This document shows positions 45,992 through 56,639 of a stretch of DNA of 64,000 nt, in pieces (the first letter of the stretch is position 1; every line of letters begins with the position of its first letter). Below the pieces are notes generated by a model, which saw only the letters and a program-made list of their open reading frames with translations, was not told where the DNA came from and ran no database searches. The position numbers and the translations under genes are program-made. This DNA comes from Thinopyrum elongatum (Eukaryota; Streptophyta; Magnoliopsida; Poales; Poaceae). The stretch covers positions 443,101,292-443,165,291 of the forward strand of contig CM022297.1 of the NCBI GenBank assembly GCA_011799875.1. Reading direction: 5' to 3'.

Positions 45992-47533
45992 GTACACGGG
46001 TATGGGCACTCCCCTTGGACCTTGCCAAGCTTGGGGGAGGTGCCCCGGTATCGTATCACCATCACTTTTATTATCTTTACCTTCTTGTTTTAGTTCGATC
46101 CTTAGCTATTTAGTGATTTAGTTCAATAAAGTTTAGTATGATCTATTTCCGAGTGCTAGTTTCATGATCTATCTATCTATGTAATCGAGTTGAGAGTTAT
46201 ATGATAAAGAGTGGTATGAGTTTTTGCTTCTTTACTTTTATGTTTCAATCATAGCAATGAAAATAATGAAAAAGATCATATGCTAATCTTATGGAAAGTA
46301 ATGGCATTACATAAGGAAAAGTGTAAGTGGTAAAATTTATTGAAAGTTGACAAACATAGAATTGGTCAATGATGCAATTCATGAAAGAAATAATAAGTGA
46401 AGAGAAGATTCACATGCAAATACACTATCTTGGACATATTTTACGATTGTGAGCCCCCATTAACTATTTTATGCCAATTTGTTGACTTGGACAAGGAAGA
46501 CAATGTAATGAATTATGTTTGCTTATATTCACATAGAAGTTATATTGTCATGGATCCTCTAACATGCGGTGCTTGCTCAATATCTTTGCTAGCCAAACAT
46601 CCGCACCAAGTAGAGATACTACTTATGCATCCAAAAACCCTTAAACCCAGTTTCATATTATAAGAGTCCACTATACCTATCTATGGATTGAATAAGATCC
46701 TTCAAGTAAGTTGTCATTGGTGCATAAGGCAATAAAAATTGCTTCTAAATATGTATGATCTTTTATTGTAAGGGAAAATAAGCGGTGTACGAACTTGTGA
46801 TGGCAAAGAAATAAAAGTGACGGACTGCATAAAAAAGGTTGCTATCACAAGGGGCAATATAACATGACGTTGCTTTGCATTAAGAGTTTGTGCAACCGAA
46901 ATAAAAAGCACATGGCAACCTCTGATTTCCTCTGCGAAGGGCCTATCTTTTACTTTTATGTATTTACTTTTTATGCAAGAGTCAATAGTGTTCTCCTCTA
47001 TTCCTTTTTTTTATCTCTTGCAAGCATCATGTGGTGGGGAAAGATCTAGGCATATATATCCAGTTGGATATGAGTGATCATGAGTTATTATTGTGAACAT
47101 CACCCTTGAGGTGAATAAGCTAGGAGGCGAAATTATAAGCCCCTATATTTCTATGTGTTTGGATGTGCTCCATATATATGTTGTGAGTGTTAGCAATCAT
47201 GGATGACTAAATGATGGTTGAGTATGTGGACTTGCTAAAAAGCTCCAACAAGAGACCGTTCCTGAAAATATGATGAATTGCAATTGCATTGCTAACTGAG
47301 AACATAGTATGTTAGTTTTTAAGAAAGTTTAAGCCTTATACTTTGTTGTTGTGATGAATTGTTACTTGATCATGAGAAGTTCTATGATAATGAATATTGC
47401 TGCTATAATAATGATAATGATGATACCATGTATGTATTTTGTTTTTATCGACACCTCCCTCTCTAAACATGTGGACATGATTATCGATATCGGCTTTCGC
47501 TTGAGGACAAGCGAGGTCTAAGCTTGGGGGAGT
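45992..47533 (+). other. Element D region between the post-pol ORF and the 3' LTR
   Basis: No coding sequence was recognised in 1.5 kb. A polypurine-like tract, CAAGCTTGGGGGAGGT, lies at 46027-46042, 36 bp after the ORF stop. The true tract AAGCTTGGGGGAG at 47520-47532 adjoins the LTR. Sequence after the ORF stop is shared with element A. Confidence 0.75.
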
Positions 47534-49055
47534 TGATACGTCCATTTTGCATCATGTTTTCCTACTGTTATTTATAGTGTTTTTAATCAATATAACACTT
47601 CATGGATTAATTCCAATGCCTTTTCTCTCTTAATATGCAAGATTTACATGAAGAGGGAGGTTACCGGTAGCTGGAATTCTGGACCTGAAAAAGCTATGTC
47701 AGAGTACCTATTATGCACATCTCCAAATGAGCTGAAATTTCACGGAGATTTATTTTGGAATAAATAAAAATGTTGGAGAAAAGAAGTACCAGAGGGGGCC
47801 ACCCAAGTGCCCACGAGGCACCAGGGCGTGCCCACCCCCCTCCCCCAGGGCGCGCCATGGTGGCTTGTGGGGCCCCTGGCCAGCCTCCGGTGCCCATCTT
47901 CTGGTATATAAGCTCATTTGCCCTAGAAAAAATCAGGAGAGGACTTTCGGGATTGAACGCCGCCGTCTCAAGGTGGAACTTGGGCAGGAGCACTTTTGCT
48001 CTCCGACGGAGCGATTCCGCCGGGGATACTTCCCTCTGGGAGGGGGAAATCGTAGCCATCGTCATCACCAACAACCCTCTCATCACGGGAGGACCAATCT
48101 TCATCAACATCTTCACCAGCACCATCTCATCTCAAACCCTAGTTCATCTCTTGTATTCAATCTTTGTATGAAAACCTCAGATTGGTACCTGTGGGTTGCT
48201 AGTAGTGTTGATTACATCTTGTAGTTGATGCTAGTTGGTTTATTTGGTGGAAGATTATATGTTCAGATCCATGATGCTATTCGATACCCCTTTGATCTTG
48301 AACATGAATATTATTTGTGAGTAGTTGCTTTTGTTCTTGAGGCCATGGGAGAAGTCTTGTCATAAGTAATCATGTGAATTTGGTATTCATTCAATATTTT
48401 GATGAAGTATATGTTGTGATTCCCTTAGTGGTGTTATGTGAACGTCGACTACATAACACTTCACCATCTTTGAGCCTAAGGGAATGCATTGTGGAGTAGT
48501 AATTAGATGATGGCTTGCTAGAGTGACAGAAGCTTAAACCCTAGTTTATGCGCTATATCGTAAGGGGCTAATTTGGATCCATATGTTTCATGCTATGGTT
48601 AGATTTATCTTCATTCTTTTTCGTAGTTGCGGATGCTTGCGAGAAGGGTTAATCATAAGTGGGAGGCTTGTTCAAGTAAGAACAGCACCCAAGCACCGGT
48701 CCACCCACATATCAAATTATCAAAGTAATGAACACAAACCAAACAAACATGGTGAAACTGACTAGACGAAATTCCCGTGTGTCCTCCAGAACGTTTTACT
48801 TGCTATAAGAGAAAGTTCCGGCCTGTCCTTTGCTACAAAAAGAATTGGGCTACCTTGCTGCACTTTTGTTACCATTGCTATTAATTACTCTTTACAAATT
48901 ATCTTGCTACCAAACTATCTGTTACCGACAATTTCAATGCTTGCAGAAAATACCTTACTGAAAACCGCTTATCATTTCCTTCTGCTCCTCGTTGGGTTTG
49001 ACACTCTTACTTATCGAAAGGATTATGATTGATTCCCTATACTTGTGGGTCATCA
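47534..49055 (+). repeat. Element D 3' LTR
   Basis: A complete 1522-bp LTR from TGATACGTCCATTTTGC to ATACTTGTGGGTCATCA. It contains a GC inverted repeat split by a C-rich loop (47819-47863) and a TATATAAG box (47905-47912). The next five bases, AGCGC, should be the right-hand target duplication. Confidence 0.93.
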
Positions 49056-49378
49056 AGCGCGTAGTTGAGGAGGCCATAGCTGCCATTGCCACGGTAAACC
49101 TGAATTTCTTGCGGAGCAGCAGGTGCTCTACGAGGCCGCGCGTGCTCAACGCTCCGCTTGCAACGACGCAGCCGGACATGCACGCGGCCATGCAAGCGAT
49201 GGCAACGCAGACGATCGAGGATGAGAACGCCGCCAACTGTGCATCCTACATGTCGCCATCCAACTTTTGGGGGCGCATGTGGCAGGTGGACAGTGACGGA
49301 CCGTCCACGTCCATCATCGACCTCACATCCACCGGCACCGGCGATGGACAGGTCGCGGACTCCTACAAGGATGAGTAA
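49056..49378 (+). pseudogene. GC-rich host gene fragment, 3' coding end
   Basis: Immediately after the D 3' LTR comes GC-rich sequence open for about 107 codons, ending at TAA (49376-49378). It reads EEAIAAIATVNLNF, later MHAAMQAMATQTIEDENAAN and FWGRMWQVDSDGPSTSIIDL, and ends in an Asp/Glu-rich tail. Composition and codon use differ from the surrounding AT-rich retroelements, suggesting the last exon of a plant gene cut by D. The open frame continues back into the LTR by chance. The family was not recognised. A Stowaway MITE lies 60 bp downstream. Confidence 0.5.
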
Positions 49379-49437
49379 GGCATGGGAGGAGGCAGGGCAT
49401 TATGTCCCAAGTGGGTCGGTCTATCTCTTATGTTCTA

Positions 49438-49530
49438 CTCCCTCCGTCCCAAAATAAGTGTCTCAACCTTAGTACAACTTTATACTAAAGTTAGTATAAA
49501 GTTGAGACACTTATTTTGGGACGGAGGGAG
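49438..49530. mobile_element. Short Stowaway MITE
   Basis: A 93-bp near-perfect inverted repeat starts CTCCCTCCGTCCCAAAATAA and ends in its complement. TA flanks both sides (49436-49437 and 49531-49532). Transcribed, it would form a long hairpin. These elements prefer gene-rich sequence, which fits the neighbouring gene fragment. Confidence 0.95.
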
Positions 49531-50125
49531 TACTATTTCTTGCCAGAGATCGCAGCTTTACTTCATGGGTCTTAAACCCCGCTGCCGCTCATCGAGACGG
49601 CAGATGGGGGACGTGGTTGCCTATGTGGAATACAAAGAAAGAGGACAACATGCACCGCCGTAGGATAGCTTTAGGGTCCGACCACTTTTTTATTGAAAAA
49701 GTTTAAAATGTAATGAATTTTGTTTGGTTAATTGAAACCCGACTTGAAATGTATGCGAGCAGTGTTGGATGGCCAACTTCCGCATCCGTGTCTACGGACG
49801 GATGAGGGAGCAAATTTGCAGGTCAGTATTGAAGATGCGCTGAGTATAGCGGATAGAGTTTTGGACGAGACCAGACTATAGGTGCCCTGAAAAAACTGGT
49901 TCAGGTCATTCCGAGGCTCCGAAACCATGGATAGCCGGTGTAATTGGTTCATCAATGCCTGCGCGGCACTCCTCCAGCTCTGAATGCCTGCACACAACCA
50001 CTGGGTGTGTTTGGTAGGGTGCATGAGAGCAAAAATTCCCTTCTCAACCCACTTTTGGGTGTTTCGTAGAGTGTATGAAGGGTGCATGAGTCCACACTAG
50101 CTTAACACAAATACACTAGGAGCAT
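49531..50125. other. Low-copy-looking DNA between D and D2
   Basis: No repeat of this stretch is seen elsewhere in the window and no retroelement motif was recognised. It follows the gene fragment and may be its 3' untranslated and downstream sequence. A short duplicated phrase (GGGTGTGTTTGGTAGGGTGCATGAG, then GGGTGTTTCGTAGAGTGTATGA) occurs near 50004 and 50058. Confidence 0.45.
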
Positions 50126-51642
50126 TGATACATCCATTTTGCATCATGTTTTCCTACTGTTATTTATAGTGTTTTATGCTTAATAATGCTTTATGGAGTA
50201 ATTCTCATGCTTTTCTCCCATAATGTACAAGGTTTACACAAAGAGGGAGAATACCGGCAACTGGAATTCTGGACCTGAAAAAGCTACGTCAGAGATACCT
50301 ATTCTGCACTTCTCCAAATGAGCTGAAAATTTATGGAGAATTATTTTGAAATATATAAAAAATACTGGAGCAAATAACTACCGGAGGAGGCCACCTGGTG
50401 ACCACAAGACACCAGGGCGCGCCAGGCCCCCCAGGCGCGCCCTGGTGGGTTGTGGCCAGCCCAGCCCACCTCCGGTGCCCATCTTATGGTACATAAGGTC
50501 TTTTGACCTAGAAAAAATAAGGGGAGGACTTTTGCGATGAAGCGCCGCCGTCTTGAGGCGGAACTTGGGCAAGAGCACTTTTGCCCTCCGGCGGAGCGAT
50601 TCCGCCGGGGGAACTTCCCTCCCGGAGGGGGAAATCGAAGCCATTGTCATCACCAACAACCCTCTCATCTTTGGGAGGCCAATCTTCATCAACATCTTCA
50701 ACAGCACCATCTCCTCTCAAACCCTAGTTCATCTCTTGTGTTCAATCTTTGTACCGGAACCTCAAATTGGTACCTGTGGGTGACTAGTAGTGTTGATTAC
50801 ATCTTGTAGTTGATTACTATATGGTTTATTTGGTGGAAGATTATATGTTCAGATCCATTATGCTATTCAATACCCCTCTGATCTTCAGCATGAATATCAT
50901 TTGTGAGTAGTTACTTTTGTTCTTGAGGTCACGGGAGAAGTCATGTTGCAAGTAATCATGTGAATTTGATATGTGTTCGATGTTTTAATGATATGTATGT
51001 TGTGATTCCCTTAGTGGTGTCATGTGAATGTCGACTACATGGCACTTCACCGTCTTTGGGCCTAAGGGAATGCGTTGTGGAGTAGTTATTAGATGATGGG
51101 TTGCTAGAGTGACAGAAGCTTAAACCCTAGTTTATGCGCTACTTTGTAAGGGACTGATTTGGATCCATATGTCTAATGCTATGGTTAGATTTTATCTTAA
51201 TACTTTTCTCGTAGTTGCGGATGCTTGCGAGGGGATTAATCATAAGTGGGAGGTTTGTTCAAGTAAGAATAGCACCCAAGCACTGGTTCACCCACATATC
51301 AAATTATCAAAGTAGCGAACGCAAATCAAACCAACATGATGAAAGTCACTACATAAAATTCCCGTGTGCCCTCAAGAACGCTTTGCTTATTATAAGAGAC
51401 CGTTTTGGCCTATCCTTTGCCATAAAAGGATTGGGCTACCTTACTGCACTTTATTTACCGTTATCATTACTTGCTTGTTACAAATTATCTTGCTATCAAA
51501 CTACCTGTTACCGACAATTTCAGTGCTTGCAGAAATTACCTTGCTGAAAAACCGCTTGTCATTTCCTTCTACTCCTCGTTGGGTTTGACACTCTTACTTA
51601 TCGAAAGGACTACGATTGATCCCCTATACTTGTGGGTCATCA
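50126..51642 (+). repeat. Element D2 5' LTR
   Basis: It begins TGATACATCCATTTTGC (one change from D) and ends ATACTTGTGGGTCATCA, 1517 bp. It holds a long GC inverted repeat (50410-50447) and a weak TATA equivalent (GGTACATAAGG, near 50488). Similarity to the D LTR is clear throughout, but with many substitutions. Confidence 0.92.
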
Positions 51643-51653
51643 AGACTCTTTTC

Positions 51654-51671
51654 TGGTGCCGTTGCCGGGGA
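51654..51671 (+). promoter_or_regulatory. Element D2 primer-binding site (tRNA-Asp type)
   Basis: TGGTGCCGTTGCCGGGGA follows the LTR by 11 bp and matches the recalled tRNA-Asp complement at 17 of 18 positions. Confidence 0.9.
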
Positions 51672-51748
51672 GGGAAGCGCTCTTGGTAAGTGGAAATCGA
51701 TAAGGAAAAAATTATATTACGTGCTGAAATTTATTGTTACTTGTCACT

Positions 51749-52620
51749 ATGGAAAATAATCCTTTGAGGGGTTTGTTCGGGGTATCTTCACCTCGGCCGG
51801 AAGCACAATTAGTTTCCCCTCAACCTACTGCACCAACTGAAAATATTGGTTATGAAATTCCTTCGGGTATGATAGAACAACTGCTAGTTAATCCTTATGT
51901 AGGAGACGGAACTGAACATCCCGATATGCATCTGATTCATGTGGATGAAATTTGTGGATTATTTAAGCTTGCAGGTTTACCCAGATATGAAGTTAGGAAG
52001 AAGGTTTTCCCTTTATATTTGAAGGGAAAAGCATTTACATGGTATAGGCTATGCGACGACATTGGATCTTGGAACTGAAATCGCTTGAAATTGGAATTTC
52101 ACCAAAAAAATTATCCTATGCATCTAGTTCATCATGATTGGAATTATATATATAATTTTTGGCCTCATGAAGGAGAAAGTATCACTCTAGCTTGGGGAAG
52201 GCTTAAGTCAATGTTATATTCATGGCCCAATCATGAGCTCTCAAGATAAATTATCATTGAGAATTTTTATGCTCGGCTTTCTCGTGATGATCAATCCATG
52301 CTCGATACTTCTTGTACAGGTTCTTTTATGAAGAAGACTATTGAATTCAGGTGGGATCTTTTAGAAAGAATAAAACGCAACTATGAAGATTGGGAACTCA
52401 ATGAAGGTAAGAGTCAGGTATTAAGCTTGAGTTTGATTATGTTAAATCTTTTATGAATACCGATGCTTTTGACAAGTTTAGCACTAAATATGGACTTGAC
52501 TCTGAGATAGTAGCCTCTTTTTGTGAATCATTTGCTACTCATGTTGATCTCCCTAAGGAGAAGTGGTTTAAATATCATCCACCCATCAAAGAATAAATTA
52601 AAGAACCGATCATAGCAAAA
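51749..52620 (+). pseudogene. gag: Element D2 gag, broken
   Basis: It starts MENNPLRGLFGVSSPRPEA. It has a stop after IGSWN (52076-52078), a further stop after NHELSR, and a frameshift near the GKSQV region. Motifs shared with D include GLFKLAGLPRYEV, FTWYRLCDDIGSW and FWPHEGESITLAWGRLK. It supplies the 260 bp of gag that D lost beside element F. Confidence 0.85.
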
Positions 52621-52653
52621 GATGAAACTATTATTTACAATGTTGATCCAATT

Positions 52654-53616
52654 GTGCCTACTGCTTATATTGAAAAACCACCTTTCCCTGTTAGGATAAA
52701 GGAACATGCTAAGGTATCAGCTATGGTTCGCAAAAGTAATATTAAAGCACATAAACCCCCTGAGCAAATTAGAGTAGAACCTAGTGTTGCTATGGTTAAA
52801 GATCTCTTGGTAGAAAATATTGATGGGCATGTTATTTACTTCTGTGATGAAGCGGCTAGAATCGCCAAACCCGATGAAAAAGATAAACATAGACCTGTGG
52901 TTGGCATGTCTGTTGTCTCACTTAAAATAGGAGATCATTGTTATCAAGGTTTATGCGATTTAGGTGCTAGTGTGAGTGCTATTCCTTTTACCTTATACAA
53001 AGAAATTATGAATGACATAGCACCCGCTGAAATAGAAGGCAGACATGTCACTATTAAACTTGCTAATAGAGATACCATCACACCACTTGGGATTGTTAGA
53101 GACGTTGAAGTCTTGTGTGGGAAAATAAAATATCCTACTGATTATCTAGTTCTTGGTTCCCCACAAGATGATTTTTGTCCCATTATGTTTGGTAGACCCT
53201 TCTTGAACACTGTCAATGCTAAGATAGATTGTGAAAAACAAACTATCAGTGTTAGTTTTGGTGATGAGTCTCATGAGTTTAATTTCTCTAAATTCTGTAG
53301 ACAACCTTGGTATAAAGAATCACCTAGTAAGGATGAGATAATTGGTCTTGCTTCTATTGCCATGCCTCCTACTGATCCACTAGAACAATATTTGCTCGAC
53401 CATGAAAATGATATGCACTTGCATGAAAGAAATGAGATAGATAAAATATTCTTTGAACAACAACCTCTCTTAAAACACAGTTTTCCTATTGAAACTCTTG
53501 GAGGTACTCCTCCACCTAAAGGTGATCCTGTGTTTGAATTAAAGCAATTTCCTGACACTTTAAAATACGCTTATCTTGATGAGAAAAAGATTTATCATTT
53601 ATCCTGTTATTATTAG
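52654..53616 (+). pseudogene. Element D2 aspartic protease region
   Basis: An open frame of 320 codons holds the retropepsin-like core: CDLGASVSAIPFTLY, then LGIVRDVEVLCGKI and IMFGRPFLNTVNAKID. Asp in DLGAS is the expected catalytic residue; Athila-type elements use this DLGA form instead of DTG/DSG. Upstream sequence (KPPEQIRVEPSVAMVKDLL) links to gag, and a shift near 53600 separates it from RT. As a domain it looks functional; as part of a polyprotein it is broken. Confidence 0.85.
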
Positions 53617-53689
53617 TGCTAACCTTTCAGAACATGAAGAAGAAAGCTTATTAAAAATTCTGAGGAAGCACCGTGCTGCTATAGGATAA

Positions 53690-56481
53690 ACCCTTGATGA
53701 TCTTAAGGGCATTAGTCCCACTCTCTGTCAGCACAAGATTAATATGGAACCTGATGCTAAACCCGTTGTTGATCACCAACGATGATTAAATCCTAAGATG
53801 AAAGAAGTGGTAAGAACTGAAATATTAAAGCTTCTGGAAGCAGGTATACTCTATCCCATAGCTGATAGTAGATGGGTAAGTCCTGTTCATTGTGTCCCTA
53901 AGAAGGGAGGTATTACTGTTGTTCCTAATGATAAAAATGAACTTATCCCACAAAGAATTGTTACTGGCTACAGAATGGTAATTGATTTCAGAAAATTAAA
54001 TAAAGCAACTAGAAAAGATCATTACCCTTTGCCTTTTATTGATCAAATGCTAGAAAGATTATCTAAGCACACACACTTCTGTTTTCTTGATGGATATTCT
54101 TGTTTCTCTCAATTACATGTATCACAACCTGATCAAGAAAAACCCACCTTTACTTGTCCTTTTGGAACCTATGCTTATAGATGTATGCCCTTTGGTTTAT
54201 GTAATGCACCTGCTACCTTTCAAAGATGTATGACTGCTATATTCTCTGATTTTTGTGAAAAGATTGTTGAGGTTTTCATGGATGATTTTTCCGTTTACGG
54301 AACTTCTTTTGATGATTGCTTAAGCAACCTTGATCAAGTATTGCAGAGATGTGAACAAACTAATCTTGTCTTGAATTGGGAGAAGTGCCACTTTATGGTT
54401 AATGAAAGCATTGTCTTGGGGCATAAAATTTCTGAATGAGGTATTGAGGTGGATAAAGCTAAAGTTGATGCAATTGAGAAAATGCCATGTCCTAAAGATA
54501 TTAAAGGTTTTCGAAGTTTCCTTAGTCATGCTGGTTTCTATAGGAGGTTTATTAAAGACTTCTCTAAAATTTCTAGGCCTCTTACTGATCTTTTACAAAA
54601 GGATGTTCCTTTTGTTTTTTATTATGATTGTGTCGAAGCCTTTGAAACACTTAAGAAAGCCTTAACTTCTGCACCTATTGTTCAACCACCTGATTGGAAC
54701 TTGCCTTTTGAAATTATGTGTGATGCTAGTGATTATGTTGTTGGTGTTGTTCTAGGACAAAGAGTTGATAAGAAATTAAATGGTATCCATTACGCTAGCA
54801 AAACTCTAGACAATCCTCAAAGAAATTATGCTACTACTGAAAAAGAATTTTTAGCAGTTGTGTTTGCTTGTGATATATTCAGATCTTACATTGTTGATTC
54901 CAAGGTAATTGTTCACACTGATCATGCTGCTATAAAATATCTTATGGAAAAAAAAGATGCTAAACCTAGACTCATTAGGTGGGTTCTCTTGCTACAAGAA
55001 TTTGATTTACCTATCACTGATAGGAAAGGAGCTGAGAACCCCGTGGCTGATAACTTGTCTAGGTTAGAAAATATTCTTGATGACCCACTACCCATTGATG
55101 ATAGCTTTCCTGATGAACAGCTAGCTGTAATAAATGCTTATCATAACACTCCTTGGTATGTTGACTATGCTAATTACATTGTTGCTAAATATATACCACC
55201 TAGTTTCACATACCAAAAAAAGAAATAATTCTTCTATGATTTAAGACATTACTTTTGAGATGACCCACACCTTTATAAAGAGGGAGTAGATGGTATTATT
55301 AGACGTTGTGTACCTGAGCATGAATAGGAAAAAATCCTATGGAAATGTCACTCCAAAGACTATGGAGGACATCATGCAGGAGATAGGACTGCTCACAAGG
55401 TATTGCAATATGGTTTTTATTGGCCTACTCTTTTCAAGGATGCCCGTAAATTTGCCTTGTCTTGTGATGAATGTCAAAGAATTGGTAATATCGGTAAGTG
55501 TAAGGAAATGCCTATGAACTATTCACTTGTTGTTGAACCATTTGATGTTTGGGGTTTTAATTATATGGGACCTTTTCCTTCCTCTAATGGGTATACACAT
55601 ACTTTGGTTGCTGTTGATTATGTTACTAAGTGGGTAGAAGCTATTCCAACTAGTAGTGTTGATCACAACACTTCCATTAAGATGCTTAAAGAATTTATTT
55701 TCCCAAGGTTTAGAGTCCCTAGATATTTAATGACTGATGGTGGTTCACACTTTATTCATGGTGCTTTCCGTAAAATGCTTGCTAAATATGATGTTAACCA
55801 TAGAATTGCATCACCCAATCATCCTCAATCTAGAGGTCAAGTAGAACTTAGCAATAGAGAAATAAAACTAATATTACAAAAAACTGTCAATAGGTCCCGA
55901 AAGAATGGGTCTAAGAAATTAGATGGTGCACTTTGGGCTTACAGAACAGCTTATAAAAATCCTATGGGTATGTCTCCATACAAAATGGTTTATGGAAAAG
56001 CTTGTCATTTGCCTCTTGAGTTAGAACATAAAGCATATTGGGCAATCAAAGAACTCAATTATGACTTCAAGCCTGCCGGTGAAAAGAGGTTATTTGATAT
56101 TAGCTCACTGGATGAAGGAGAACCCAAGCTTATGAAAATGCCAAACTATTCAAAGAAAAAGTTAAAAGATGGCATGATAAAAGAATCCAAAAGCGGGAAT
56201 TCAAAGTTGGAGAATACGTTCTTTTGTACAACTCCCGTTTTAGATTTTTTGCAGGAAAACTTCTTTCCAAATGGGAAGGACCATATATCATCGAAAAGGT
56301 TTATCGCTCTGGAGCTATCAAGATTAATAATGCCGAAGGTACTAACCCGAAGGTGGTCAATGGACAAAGAATTAAACATTATATCTCAGGTACGCCTATT
56401 AATGTTGAAAGAAATATTATCCAAACCATCACACCGGAGGAACACATAAAAGAAACCTTCTGGAACACTCCAGAATCCTGA
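53690..56481 (+). pseudogene. pol: Element D2 RT, RNase H and integrase, broken
   Basis: From 53798 one frame runs to about 56115 with in-frame stops at 54437-54439 (probably CGA to TGA), 55226-55228, near 55257 and near 55325. A one-base loss at about 56115 moves the end of integrase to another frame (56224-56481). RT shows [17 protein letters not shown] and [10 protein letters not shown]. RNase H has [14 protein letters not shown]. Integrase has [18 protein letters not shown] and [11 protein letters not shown], with a [11 protein letters not shown] module at the end. Lesions are point changes, so the copy decayed in place. Confidence 0.92.
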
Positions 56482-56639
56482 AAAAGAGGATGGATGTGAT
56501 ACGGTAAGTACATGGCCTCCAAAAAATCCGCAAAAATATTTTCTGTTAGTTTTGGAATATTATAAAAATTAGGAAAATAAGAAATAACCAGGAAGGCAAC
56601 CGATGTGGGCATGATACACCAGGGCGCGCCTGCTCTCCG

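Larger units (their letters stand above)
25953..49055 (+). mobile_element. Element D: Athila-lineage Gypsy element with nested F and C
   Basis: D consists of a 5' LTR (25953-27435), primer site, gag (27541-28316), and then, after F and C, protease to integrase (41686-45248), a post-pol ORF (45566-45991), a polypurine tract and a 3' LTR (47534-49055). Without F and C it would be about 9.8 kb. The host sequence resumes across C exactly at the GTTGA duplication and matches D2 at 52790-52830. The first about 20 bp of the 5' LTR are missing and AGCGC, expected as target duplication, is not found at the left, so the left edge was deleted. Gag and pol carry several stops and shifts. Confidence 0.88.
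50126..56639 (+). mobile_element. Element D2: Athila-lineage Gypsy element, cut by element G
   Basis: It has a complete 5' LTR (50126-51642), a primer site, gag, protease, RT, RNase H and integrase in order. After integrase the sequence enters the palindrome region that precedes the post-pol ORF in A and D, and stops at 56639, where the LTR of G begins. The missing 3' part should lie right of the window beyond G. Pol has few lesions compared with D. Confidence 0.9.

Noticed and set aside
48992..49378. Complete gene starting at 48992
   Set aside because: The first 21 codons are D LTR sequence; only the part after 49055 is host-like, so the start is artificial.
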